Source: Arthrobacter rhizosphaerae (GTDB taxonomy: Bacteria > Actinomycetota > Actinomycetes > Actinomycetales > Micrococcaceae). Taken from it: a DNA stretch of 64,000 nucleotides. Made by a program: the position numbers and the translations under genes. Positions within the stretch are counted from its first letter, which is position 1; each line of letters opens with the position of its first letter. Where the stretch lies: assembly GCF_023062595.1 (NCBI RefSeq), contig NZ_JALLAN010000016.1, positions 62,001 through 126,000 of the forward strand. Reading direction: 5' to 3'. A model generated the notes under the pieces. The model saw only the letters and a list, made by a program, of their open reading frames with translations. It searched no databases and was not told the origin of the DNA. Shown in pieces: positions 16,389 through 26,650 of this stretch.

Positions 16389-17341
16389 GATGTGGTCCTG
16401 GATTCGTCATTGAACTCCGGGTCCTGCCCCGGGGCGGCTGGAGCATCGCCGGCATCGCCCGTCTGCTCCGCAGGAATCTCGTTGGAGGGGTGTGGGAGCA
16501 GGTCCTGGCCAACCACAACAGTGTCTCCGTTCTTCACGGCCGCCTCAATCAGATCGGCAAGTTCCTCTGCGCTGGCATCGGGATTGGCGACGGCAATGTC
16601 CCTGCCCACCTCGTTGTTGTAAAGGTCCATGGCTTCGCGAGGGCCAGGGTTTCCCGGCAACTGTTCATGAGCGGTGGCGTAATCCTCGGCCCACTCGGCC
16701 CCGTACTCCTTGACCATGAGGGCGTTCCAGTAGGCGTGACGGAAAGCATCGTTCTGGTCGTCGTTCCGATCCGCGCTTTCGAAACGGGCGTCAGCTTGCT
16801 CGAAGGCGTCGTCATGAATGTCCTTGAAGGCATCCAATTCCAATGGCCCCAGGCCGTTGAGCAGTTCGGCTTCCTTTTCAGTGACCGTTTTCTGATCAAC
16901 TACCAGCCGCAGCGGGTCCCAGTCGGAAGGCCACTCCGTGGTCTCCGCGTCGCTCACCTGATACTGTTCCAGAATTTCTTCCGGTGTTGGTCTGCCTGGT
17001 CCGGCCGGGTCGGTCTCCTTGGCCGCGATGGTCTGGATCCCAATTCCCGCGCCACTGCTACCGGCGGTCCCTGCTGCGGAGGCTGAAGACTGTTCGTCGG
17101 CATTCTGGAGGGCCTTCCTCGAGGCCTCCTCGAGGTCACGGGAAGCATTCACGATCAGGGAGCGGAGCTGTCCACGCCACTCGGCAGCGAATTGTTTGGC
17201 GTCCTGGCCCAGCCAAGTGGACTGGCTTTGATCAATAAGTGAGTCCAGTTCCCGGGTTTTTCCCGAAAGTTGTGAGGCCCCTGCGCTCAAGGACTGCGAG
17301 AGCTTCTTGAGCTGTTGGACGTCAGAGCCATAGAAAGCCAT
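16385..17341 (-). CDS. WXG100-like N-terminus fused to a DUF6973-like domain, possible secreted toxin
   Basis: 318 residues. Residues 1-80 form a helical hairpin with W43-L44-G45 at the turn, the hallmark of WXG100/ESAT-6-like substrates of type VII secretion. A low-complexity Ser/Ala/Gly linker follows (85-105). Residues about 150-265 resemble the DUF6973 domain: N197-D198, R201-H202, W205-N206 in 'DQNDAFRHAYWNALMV', H225 in 'YATAHEQ', and N242-N243 in 'MDLYNNEVGR'; such clustered polar residues suggest an enzyme active site. The C-terminal 50 residues are acidic and disordered. AGGGGG lies about 5 nt before the ATG. No secretion genes are nearby. Confidence 0.75.
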   Translation of the reverse strand: MAFYGSDVQQLKKLSQSLSAGASQLSGKTRELDSLIDQSQSTWLGQDAKQFAAEWRGQLRSLIVNASRDLEEASRKALQNADEQSSASAAGTAGSSGAGIGIQTIAAKETDPAGPGRPTPEEILEQYQVSDAETTEWPSDWDPLRLVVDQKTVTEKEAELLNGLGPLELDAFKDIHDDAFEQADARFESADRNDDQNDAFRHAYWNALMVKEYGAEWAEDYATAHEQLPGNPGPREAMDLYNNEVGRDIAVANPDASAEELADLIEAAVKNGDTVVVGQDLLPHPSNEIPAEQTGDAGDAPAAPGQDPEFNDESRTTS

Positions 17342-17695
17342 TCTTCCCCCTAAAGATTCTCAACCATCCTGCTTTAGAGCAGGGGTGCCACGCAATGGGG
17401 ACAATAACCCATGGGAGCAGCTCGGCTGAGAAGGAGGCCTGTTACCTAAACGTGACTTTAAGGGAGGGTTTCCTGTACGGTTTGGGGGTGGCCCATCTGG
17501 ATCGGGCCGCGTCCGGGCTGACGCCGAGCTCTGCCACATCCCGGACTCCCAACATTAAGGCAGAGACGGGGGACCCAGAGTCTTCGGGCCGCTACCCAGC
17601 GGCCCGTGGGGTGAAGCCGTCACGTCTAACGTGCCGGCCGGTTGACCTCTTCCGAACCCGACAGCTAACCTCGCAGGCGTTGAGAGGCAACCATC
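17342..17695 (+). other. Regulatory leader without a protein gene
   Basis: A 354-base gap between divergent genes. Its right part (about 17521-17680) is the c-di-AMP riboswitch annotated separately; the left part must hold promoters for both directions, but I see no hexamer pair that I would defend. Confidence 0.6.
17521..17680 (+). ncRNA. ydaO/yuaA-type cyclic-di-AMP riboswitch
   Basis: The conserved core of the ydaO class is present in order: GGGGGACCCA (about 17569-17578), a hairpin with perfect 9-bp arms CGGGCCGCT/AGCGGCCCG and an ACCC loop (17585-17606), GGGGTGAAGCC, and the strongly conserved 3' block CCGAACCCGACAGCTAACCTCG (in two parts, 17652-17673). The closing stem pairs ACGCC (17521-17525) with GGCGT (17676-17680). 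The ribosome-binding site GAGAGG starts only two bases after the stem. In actinobacteria this class usually represses cell-wall hydrolase or resuscitation-factor genes when c-di-AMP is high. Confidence 0.9.
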
Positions 17696-18847
17696 ATGTC
17701 CCGTTCTTTGGATCAGTCGCGCCCTTTACGGGCCGGGCGGCATCGTGCAGAAGCCGCGCCAACCGTCACTAAACCCCTCACCCCAACGAGCCCCGATGCC
17801 GAAATGCCGCCGGCCGGAACGGCCTCTACGGAACCCGTTTCAACGACGGTTCCCACAGCCCCGGTGGTTCCCTCTGCGCCGCGGCGAAGCAGGGACAGGC
17901 GCCCCGCCTTCGAAGTACCTGCTGCCCCCCAAACTGCGCCCATAATCGCAGCCGCTCCGGAAACCGCACCCGCGAGCCTCGCTCCGGAAACCGCACCCAA
18001 AGCCGAAGTAGCTCCCACGCCCGCAGCGATGCGACGGAGCAGGACCCGGCGCGAGGCAGTTGAAAAGCCGGTCGAGCGCACGCCGGCTGCCGCCACAAAC
18101 ACTGAACCGATGAGCGTACTCAGCCCTCAGATAGCAGCCATATTCAGTTCCCAGCCTGATGAGGTCCTAAAAAAAGCCGCTTCGGTTCGCATTGTGGGTC
18201 GAAGAGTGGCAATGGTTGCCGGCGCGTTTGTCGTGCTGCTTGGCGTCGGCGCAGCCAGCCAGGCCACAGAGCTGCCCTTCTTTGGCAAGGAAAGTTCCGC
18301 GCAGGAGGCCACCGGCCCAACAAAGGTGACTCGGGCGACATCGGAAACCCGGCCGACCGCCAGAACCGCCGCTCCCCAGCCAACAATCTCGGTCACGTTC
18401 CCGGGGACAATCAACGGAACCCCTGCCGAAACGCCAGAGGACGCAGGTGCTCCCGCGGCTGTGAGTCTGCAAGCCAGTGGTTTGCCTGGTATCGGCGGCC
18501 TCCCCATTCCCCTCGACGCTCCCACCCTGTCCGGGATAGCGGCCGCTACGACGGCTGCAGCGCCGCCGTCATCCGCCACTTCCTTGAACGACCAACCCCC
18601 GGCTCCGTCCTCGAACCCGCCTGCTCCCGCCTCGTCGGCTCCTGCTCCAGCACCGGCTCCTGCGACAACCGCTCCGGCTCCGGTCACGAATGCACCGGCT
18701 CCGGCGCCGACACCAATCACCGGCTTGCTGGATCCTTTGCTGGGCACGCCGACGGGTACGGAGTCTGCCCCCGACGACGGTGCAGACGCGACCACTACCT
18801 ACCTCGGCATGCGCCTGTCTCTGTACGGTTTGACGGCGGGGAAATGA
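17696..18847 (+). CDS. Pro/Ala-rich membrane-anchored protein under riboswitch control
   Basis: 383 residues, ATG 17696 with GAGAGG 8 nt upstream. Residues 1-165 are Pro/Ala/Thr-rich and basic, including two similar 'RRSRxRR' clusters. One hydrophobic helix (about 168-188, VAMVAGAFVVLLGVGAASQ) makes a signal anchor, so the rest would be outside the cell. The exterior part is again low-complexity with (PA)n runs and ends 'TTYLGMRLSLYGLTAGK'. No lysozyme-like, LysM or NlpC/P60 domain is visible, unlike the usual targets of this riboswitch. A spacer or wall-spanning role is possible. High Ala/Pro composition makes homology hard to judge. Confidence 0.8.
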   Translation: MSRSLDQSRPLRAGRHRAEAAPTVTKPLTPTSPDAEMPPAGTASTEPVSTTVPTAPVVPSAPRRSRDRRPAFEVPAAPQTAPIIAAAPETAPASLAPETAPKAEVAPTPAAMRRSRTRREAVEKPVERTPAAATNTEPMSVLSPQIAAIFSSQPDEVLKKAASVRIVGRRVAMVAGAFVVLLGVGAASQATELPFFGKESSAQEATGPTKVTRATSETRPTARTAAPQPTISVTFPGTINGTPAETPEDAGAPAAVSLQASGLPGIGGLPIPLDAPTLSGIAAATTAAAPPSSATSLNDQPPAPSSNPPAPASSAPAPAPAPATTAPAPVTNAPAPAPTPITGLLDPLLGTPTGTESAPDDGADATTTYLGMRLSLYGLTAGK

Positions 18848-18904
18848 CGCCCTGAACACGCTCCGGCGCCGAGGCTTCCGCCGGCGGCAGGGCTGACTTC
18901 TGGG

Positions 18905-21295
<2,391 letters not shown>

Positions 21296-21647
21296 GGTGT
21301 CTCCATCTGTTACGCGGGGGTCGCCTACGCGGTTTCCGTTGGCGGCATTTGGCTTGATCTTAACCAGCTTCGTGCAGTCATACTAGGTCCGCTTCGGCGC
21401 CCGGCGCTTCTCCATTCCTGATCGGTCGCGCGCCTTCGAACCGTGCAGATCTGACCCTCTTTGGTGCAGAGAAGGCCGCGACACTCAGATAAGCCGGGAG
21501 TGTCGCCGTCGTATTCCACCAAAGAGGGTCAGGAGGGCCCCGCCCGATCTTGACCGGATCCTTGGTTGGCATTGCCGGGACCTTAAGTAACCTTCGCAAC
21601 ACTGGAATCCAGGCATGGAATCAACCTGCTGGAGGACGGCGGATCAC
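21296..21647. other. Intergenic region with a long nested hairpin
   Basis: About 350 bases without a supported gene between the UvrA2-like start and the small gene at 21648. The only structure is the inverted repeat at 21451-21532. Confidence 0.5.
21451..21532. repeat. Nested inverted repeat (82 bp, cruciform-like)
   Basis: Outer arms CTGACCCTCTTTGGTG (21451-21466) and CACCAAAGAGGGTCAG (21517-21532) are perfect 16-bp complements; inner arms GCGACACTC (21478-21486) and GAGTGTCGC (21498-21506) are perfect 9-bp complements. An 11/10-base internal loop separates them and the apical loop is 11 bases. No gene ends nearby, so it is not a simple terminator. Confidence 0.85.
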
Positions 21648-21941
21648 ATGGGGAGAATTCAAGGCGGACCAAAGCTGTTGGCTGTTCCGTCGGCAATCCG
21701 TAAGCTGCTGGGGCAAACGCTCGAGCATCACAAACGGGTCAAACGCCATTTGCAGCATTCGTGGAAGATTCGCAAACTCTCCAAAGCGCTGGCCCAAGCA
21801 TTGGCCGACTCCCACGAGGCGTCCACGTGGCCGGGAGACCGCCTTCCTGTCGGGTTACAGATGTCCCAGGACGTCGAATTGCTCACACAGCGCATTCAGC
21901 ATGAAACCGAAGCGTGGGGTGACCAGGTCTCGCTCGCGTGA
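21648..21941 (+). CDS. Hypothetical small basic protein
   Basis: 97 residues if translation starts at ATG 21648 (GGAGG at 21631-21635, a rather long spacing). The sequence is helical and basic ('HHKRVKRHLQHSWKIRKLSKALAQALADSHE') and ends with an amphipathic 'DVELLTQRIQHETEAW' segment. I do not recognise a family. Codon third positions are less GC-biased than in neighbouring genes, so it is either an orphan or recently acquired. Not certain to be real. Confidence 0.4.
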   Translation: MGRIQGGPKLLAVPSAIRKLLGQTLEHHKRVKRHLQHSWKIRKLSKALAQALADSHEASTWPGDRLPVGLQMSQDVELLTQRIQHETEAWGDQVSLA

Positions 21942-21946
21942 ATCGG

Positions 21947-22666
21947 CTAGTTTTGGCCATTCTTTGACGCGCGGTCAACGGCAGCGAGAATCGCCACGCC
22001 GAGTTCCGCAGGCCTGGTGAACTGCGGCCAGTGCCCGGTGGGCAGGTCCACGTAATCGACGTCGTGTATGCGTGCGAGCTCTGCCACGAACGGATGGCCT
22101 GATTCCATCCATTCAATGAGCAGGGAAGACGGGAACTCGCAGGCAATAACGGTGGCAGGGACGTTGTAGCGGCGCTCGTCATGCAGCTGCTGCCGGTCGC
22201 TGGTGACAAGGCGTGGCTCAGGGATGGCCCGTTCCCGGAATGCCGCCCGCAGTTCGTCATTCAGGTCCGTGAGATCGGCATCCTCAAAACCCTCCCATGG
22301 GGGCAGCGGGACCTCATCCCCTTCGGCGGGGAGCTCATCGTTGATGACACCTCCCTCGCCCAGCGGGCCGCTGTCGACATATACAGCCCGAGCAACCCGG
22401 TCAGGCCGGGCATCTACAGCCCCATGGATAATGGCGCCTCCGCCGGAATGGCCCACCAGGACCACAGGCTCCTCAAGGGCGTCTACGGCAGCGACGACGG
22501 CGTCAATATGGTCGCGGAGGCCGATGCCGGCTCTTGGCGCATCCTTTGACTCAAGCCCGGGCAGCGTCAGCGGATGCACCCGATGGCCCGCTGCAACCAG
22601 CGGTGGGGTGACGTCTGACCACGATGAAGCATCCAACCAAAAACCGGGAACCAGGATGATGTCCAT
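21947..22666 (-). CDS. Alpha/beta hydrolase
   Basis: 239 residues with an alpha/beta-hydrolase fold: oxyanion region 'DIILVPGFWLDASSW', nucleophile elbow 'VVLVGHSGGGAII' (Ser about residue 74), and the catalytic His in 'LPTGHWPQFTRP' near the C-terminus. The short first strand and 'GFWLDASSW' match the esterase-like branch common in actinobacteria. Substrate unknown. It is divergent from the first demethylase gene of the aromatic island. Confidence 0.9.
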   Translation of the reverse strand: MDIILVPGFWLDASSWSDVTPPLVAAGHRVHPLTLPGLESKDAPRAGIGLRDHIDAVVAAVDALEEPVVLVGHSGGGAIIHGAVDARPDRVARAVYVDSGPLGEGGVINDELPAEGDEVPLPPWEGFEDADLTDLNDELRAAFRERAIPEPRLVTSDRQQLHDERRYNVPATVIACEFPSSLLIEWMESGHPFVAELARIHDVDYVDLPTGHWPQFTRPAELGVAILAAVDRASKNGQN

Positions 22667-22809
22667 GACCGTACCCTACGCCTGGACGCCCAGGATTTTC
22701 GAGCAGGAGCTGAGTGTTAGAGAAACTATCTCCGGCGTATCGTGAGTCATAGCAAGAACGATGCCGTTCATTGCAGAGTGCGGTGTCGCCGTCCTGAGGA
22801 GGGATCGCC

Positions 22810-24162
22810 GTGACCAGCCAGAGCCTTCAGTCTGCGATCGATATGCAGGGCAACGCCGTGGACGTGTTGCGGAATGCGAAGTCCCGGCCGTTCACCTTTC
22901 CAGTGACGCCCGAGTTCACCAATTGGCGCAGCGAGCAGGCCTCCTGGCGGGATTCCTGCGCCTTGCTTGACCAGTCTCACCACATGGCAGACCTCTTCGT
23001 CAGTGGGCCCGATGCGGAGAAATTATTCACCTGGATCGGCACAAATTCCGCAGCCGGCTACCAAGTGGGGCGGGCGAAGCAGCTTGTCGCCGTGAACCAC
23101 GACGGATACCTCATCGGTGACGGTATTCTGTTCCACCTCGACGAGAATTCGTTCGACCTGGTGGGCCTTCCCATGCTGACCGACTGGGTCGAATACAACA
23201 TCTCCGCCGGCGACTGGGACGTCACGCTTGAGCGCGATGACCACTCGCTGATCCGCAAGGGCGATCCGAAGCTCTTCCGGTACGAGCTGCAGGGGCCCAA
23301 CGCGCTCGCGATCGTTGAGAAGATCACTGGCAAGCCGGCGCCCGAGCTGAAGTTCTTCCACATGGGAGGGATCGAGATCGGCGGACACCGCGTGGGCACA
23401 CTGCGCCACGGCATGGCGGGGCAGCCCGGTTTCGAGCTATGGGGTCCATGGGCTGACGCTGCCTCGGTACATGCAAAACTGCTTGCTGACGGCGAGGAGT
23501 TTGGCATCACTCAGGTGGGGGCGAAGGCGTATTCGTCGGCGAACCTCGGCTCGGGGTGGGTGCCGTCCCCTCCACCTGCGATCTTCCAGCCCGAGCTCAA
23601 GGCATATCGCGAATGGCTGGACCTGTCGAAAGCGGGTTCTTTGGGAGGCAGCTTCTACTCGACTGATATCACTGACTATTACGTCACTCCCTACGACATC
23701 GGGCTAGGGCGATCGGTGTCGTTCGATCACGAGTTCCTCGGCAAGGAAGCACTGCGGCGGCACTCCGAAGACCAGCGGCGCACCAAAGTCACGCTCGTTT
23801 GGAACGACGATGATGTGACTAATGCGCTTGGATCGATTCTTGGAGATGACCTTCCCGCCAAGTACATTGAGCTCCCCAAGTCGCGCTATGCCCTCTATCA
23901 AACCGACCGGGTCCTGACGGATGGGGAGACGGTGGGGGTGTCGTTCGACGTCGGCTACCTCGCCAACGAGAGGGCATTCCTGTCCCTGGCGACGATCGAC
24001 GTCGCGCATGCGCAGATCGGAACGGAGGTCGTGGTCCTCTGGGGAGAAGAACCTAACTCCGGTAAGGGTCAGGTGGAGCAACACCGCCAGGTTGAGATGC
24101 GTGCGACGGTCGCTCCCGCCCCCTTCACGGAGTACGCGCGGGCCGGCTACCGGGCCCCGTAA
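22810..24162 (+). CDS. LigM/DesA-like tetrahydrofolate-dependent aromatic O-demethylase (paralogue 1)
   Basis: 450 residues, start GTG 22810 with GAGGAGGG upstream. The protein belongs to the GcvT/aminomethyltransferase family, but its length and motifs place it in the LigM/DesA branch, which moves the O-methyl group of vanillate, 3-O-methylgallate or syringate to tetrahydrofolate. Shared with the other two copies here are 'FPVTPEFTNW', the D54-Q-S-H-H-M block (region of the LigM active site, by inference) and 'LRHGMAGQPGFELWGPW'. It is the most divergent of the three and may use a different substrate. It lies directly upstream of the Liv-type importer, divided from it by a gap with a promoter and the shared operator. 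Confidence 0.85.
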   Translation: MTSQSLQSAIDMQGNAVDVLRNAKSRPFTFPVTPEFTNWRSEQASWRDSCALLDQSHHMADLFVSGPDAEKLFTWIGTNSAAGYQVGRAKQLVAVNHDGYLIGDGILFHLDENSFDLVGLPMLTDWVEYNISAGDWDVTLERDDHSLIRKGDPKLFRYELQGPNALAIVEKITGKPAPELKFFHMGGIEIGGHRVGTLRHGMAGQPGFELWGPWADAASVHAKLLADGEEFGITQVGAKAYSSANLGSGWVPSPPPAIFQPELKAYREWLDLSKAGSLGGSFYSTDITDYYVTPYDIGLGRSVSFDHEFLGKEALRRHSEDQRRTKVTLVWNDDDVTNALGSILGDDLPAKYIELPKSRYALYQTDRVLTDGETVGVSFDVGYLANERAFLSLATIDVAHAQIGTEVVVLWGEEPNSGKGQVEQHRQVEMRATVAPAPFTEYARAGYRAP

Positions 24163-24190
24163 CGGTCAGATCAAGCCTCATTCAAAATCG

Positions 24191-24219
24191 TTGACAATTT
24201 CGTTTCCAATCCGTAGCGT
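24191..24219 (+). promoter_or_regulatory. Promoter of the importer operon with overlapping operator
   Basis: TTGACA (24191-24196), a 17-bp spacer and TAGCGT (24214-24219) form a promoter. The spacer contains operator copy C (24194-24213), 16 of 20 bases identical to the copy at 36646-36665. A regulator bound here would block RNA polymerase. Confidence 0.6.
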
Positions 24220-24283
24220 CGGTTTCGAGTGGACGTGAATGATCGCTCCCATCCCGAGCATTGATGCGACAGGAAGGTACAGG

Positions 24284-25066
24284 GTGGCGGCAAGCCTGAG
24301 CCTCAAAGGCGTGAACCTTCACTTCGGTGGCGTCAAGGTTCTTCAGGAAGTGAGCTTCCACGTCGAGCCGGGTGCTATCTTCGGCCTGGTGGGCCCCAAC
24401 GGTGCCGGCAAGACCTCGCTTTTCAACTGCATCAGCGGCCACTACAAGCCCAACTCCGGATCCATCACCATTAGTGGCACCGAAGTGTCGGGGAGTGCAC
24501 CGTACAGCCTTGCCCGCCTCGGGCTGGCACGCACTTTCCAGCAACCCGCACTGCTGTTGCACGCCAGCGTGCTGGAGAATGTGCTCCTCGGAGGGCACAT
24601 CAGGTTGCCCGGTGGGCCTGTTTCGTGGGCGCTGCGACTGCCCTACACAGCGCGTGCCGAGCGCGGTATCCGCGCAGAAGCGCTTGAGCTTCTCAACCGG
24701 GCAGGTCTCGGCTGGGCGGCGAACCTGCCGGCGGGGGAACTCTCGCATGGACTGCACAAAGGCGTAGAGCTCTGGCGCGCGCTTCTGTCCAAGCCGGCGC
24801 TTCTGCTGCTGGATGAGCCCGCCGCCGGGCTGTCACACGGTGAGGTGGAGCAGTTCATCCAGACCGTGAGGCGGATCCGCGCCGAGCAGGACATTACGAT
24901 CATCATCGTCGAGCACCACATGGGGCTTATCTCGGCCCTCACCGACAGGGTTGTGGTGCTGGACCACGGGCGCAAGCTGATGGAGGGCACAGCCGCCGAG
25001 GCCCAGTCCGATCCGCGGGTGATCGAGGCCTACATAGGGAAGGACGCGGCGGATGACGCTGCTTGA
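24284..25066 (+). CDS. Branched-chain-type ABC transporter ATPase (LivG-like)
   Basis: 260 residues from GTG 24284, supported by AGGAAGG six bases upstream; an ATG at 24239 in frame has no such site. Walker A is 'GPNGAGKTSLF', Q-loop region 'LARTFQQPAL', Walker B 'LLLLDEPAAGLS', followed by 'IIVEHHMGLI' and a C-terminal 'VIEAYIGK' typical of LivG. The ABC signature is degenerate ('LSHGLHKGVEL' instead of LSYGQQR). It energises uptake together with the next four genes. Because the operon is enclosed by aromatic catabolic genes, the cargo is probably an aromatic acid rather than leucine. Confidence 0.9.
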   Translation: MAASLSLKGVNLHFGGVKVLQEVSFHVEPGAIFGLVGPNGAGKTSLFNCISGHYKPNSGSITISGTEVSGSAPYSLARLGLARTFQQPALLLHASVLENVLLGGHIRLPGGPVSWALRLPYTARAERGIRAEALELLNRAGLGWAANLPAGELSHGLHKGVELWRALLSKPALLLLDEPAAGLSHGEVEQFIQTVRRIRAEQDITIIIVEHHMGLISALTDRVVVLDHGRKLMEGTAAEAQSDPRVIEAYIGKDAADDAA

Positions 25067-25763
25067 ACTTGCCGGCGTGACCGCGTACTACGGCCCTGTA
25101 CAGGTGCTGCACGGGGTGGGACTCAGTGTGCCGGAAGGCGGCTCGGTGGGCATCCTCGGTGCGAACGGGGCCGGCAAGACCACCACGTTGCGGGCGATCA
25201 GCGGAACAGTGCGGACGGGTGGAAGGATCAGCTTCGATGGACACGACGTCCGCGGCCTGCGCCCTGACCAAGTGGCAGTGCGGGGGGTGGCCCATGTTCC
25301 GGAAGGCCGGGGCACCCTCGGACAGTTGAGCGTGCGGGAGAACCTCCTCGTGGGCGCCTACCTCCGCAAGGACAGGGCAGCAATCTCCGGCGATATTGAC
25401 TATTGCCTTGACCTGTTCCCACAGTTGCAGGACCGCATCGGGTCGCGGGCTGCTTCGCTTTCAGGCGGTGAGCAGCAGATGCTCGCGGTAGCCCGGGCCT
25501 TTATGGCCAAACCCAAACTTTTGTTGCTCGATGAAGCATCGCTCGGACTTGCACCCAGCACATCCAAGGCGGTGTATGAAGCGATCAGGCGGTTGCGGGT
25601 CGAGTCAGGCATCGCAATGGTGGTGGTGGAGCAGAACGCAAACCTCGCGTTCTCGTTGGTGGATAGCGCCACGGTGCTTGAAACAGGACGCAACGTGCTG
25701 ACCGGATCCGCGGCCGAACTTAAGGGCATGGACGAGATCCGCCGTGCCTACCTGGGGGGCTGA
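25053..25763 (+). CDS. Branched-chain-type ABC transporter ATPase (LivF-like)
   Basis: 236 residues, overlapping the LivG-like gene by 14 bases. Walker A 'GANGAGKTTTL', signature 'LSGGEQQMLAVARAFMAKPKLLLLDEASLGLAP' with Walker B, and the LivF-typical 'HVPEGRGTLGQLSVRENLLVGAY' (usually 'VPEGRRIFP') are all present. It is the second ATPase of the importer. The protein ends 'EIRRAYLGG', the usual LivF tail. Confidence 0.93.
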   Translation: MTLLELAGVTAYYGPVQVLHGVGLSVPEGGSVGILGANGAGKTTTLRAISGTVRTGGRISFDGHDVRGLRPDQVAVRGVAHVPEGRGTLGQLSVRENLLVGAYLRKDRAAISGDIDYCLDLFPQLQDRIGSRAASLSGGEQQMLAVARAFMAKPKLLLLDEASLGLAPSTSKAVYEAIRRLRVESGIAMVVVEQNANLAFSLVDSATVLETGRNVLTGSAAELKGMDEIRRAYLGG

Positions 25764-25768
25764 ACCAC

Positions 25769-26650
25769 ATGGGCACCTTCATCCAACTCGTGGTGGACGG
25801 GCTCGCGACCGGCTCAATTTACGCGGCTTTGGCCCTCGCGATCGTGCTCGTGAACCAGGCCACCGGTTTGATCAACTTCGCCCAGGGTGGCATGGCCGTG
25901 TTGTCTGCTTATATTGCCTACGCCTTCACACGGCTCGGTCTGCCGCTGATTCTCGCCATCCTCATTGCTGTGGTGGTTTCCTTCCTTATCGGCGCGGTGA
26001 TTGAACGGTTTCTCATCCGCAGGTTCGAGGGGGGCGACCCCGACACCGCCGTTGTGGTCACCATCGGGCTGCTCGCCCTGGTCACCGGCATCTGCGCCGT
26101 GCGCTGGGGGTACAACAACCTGGCGTTCCCTTCGCTATTTCCGCTGACAAGTGTGGAGATTCTGGGCGCGGTGGTGAGCGTGCGGTCGCTCGCCACAACC
26201 GTGACGATTGTGGCGATCATGGTGGCCCTGCAAGTGCTCTTCCTTCGTACCAAGCTCGGGCTCGCCCTCCGGGCTGTCGCCGACAATCCGTCTTCGGCCG
26301 CTCTGTCAGGCCTGCCTGTCGGCCGGCTGCTGATGGTCGGCTGGGGGTTTGCAGCGTCTCTGGGAGCGATCGCCGGCGTGCTTGTTGCACCGCAGCTGAC
26401 CCTTACTCCGGGCATGCTCGATACGGCGCTCGTATATGCGCTCGCAGCGGTGATCCTGGGCGGACTGAGCAGCCCGATCGGGTGCGTGGTGGCCGCTTCA
26501 GCTATCGGCGTCCTCGAAAACCTTGCGGCCGTTTATGTGCCGCTCGTAGGCCATGACCTCAAGATCGCAGTGCCGTTTGTGCTGATCTTCGTCATTCTCG
26601 TCATCCGTCCTCAAGGTTTGTTCGGACGAAAGGTCGTGGTGAGGGTCTGA
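25769..26650 (+). CDS. Branched-chain-type ABC transporter permease (LivH-like)
   Basis: 293 residues with 8 or so hydrophobic helices. 'GLATGSIYAALALAIVLVNQATGLINFAQGGMAVLSAY' at the N-terminus is the LivH signature; 'RAVADNPSSAALSGLPVGRLLMVGWGFAASLGAIAGVL' is the cytoplasmic coupling loop that contacts the ATPases. It forms the membrane channel with the LivM-like protein. The gene starts 5 bases after livF and overlaps the next by one base. Confidence 0.93.
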   Translation: MGTFIQLVVDGLATGSIYAALALAIVLVNQATGLINFAQGGMAVLSAYIAYAFTRLGLPLILAILIAVVVSFLIGAVIERFLIRRFEGGDPDTAVVVTIGLLALVTGICAVRWGYNNLAFPSLFPLTSVEILGAVVSVRSLATTVTIVAIMVALQVLFLRTKLGLALRAVADNPSSAALSGLPVGRLLMVGWGFAASLGAIAGVLVAPQLTLTPGMLDTALVYALAAVILGGLSSPIGCVVAASAIGVLENLAAVYVPLVGHDLKIAVPFVLIFVILVIRPQGLFGRKVVVRV

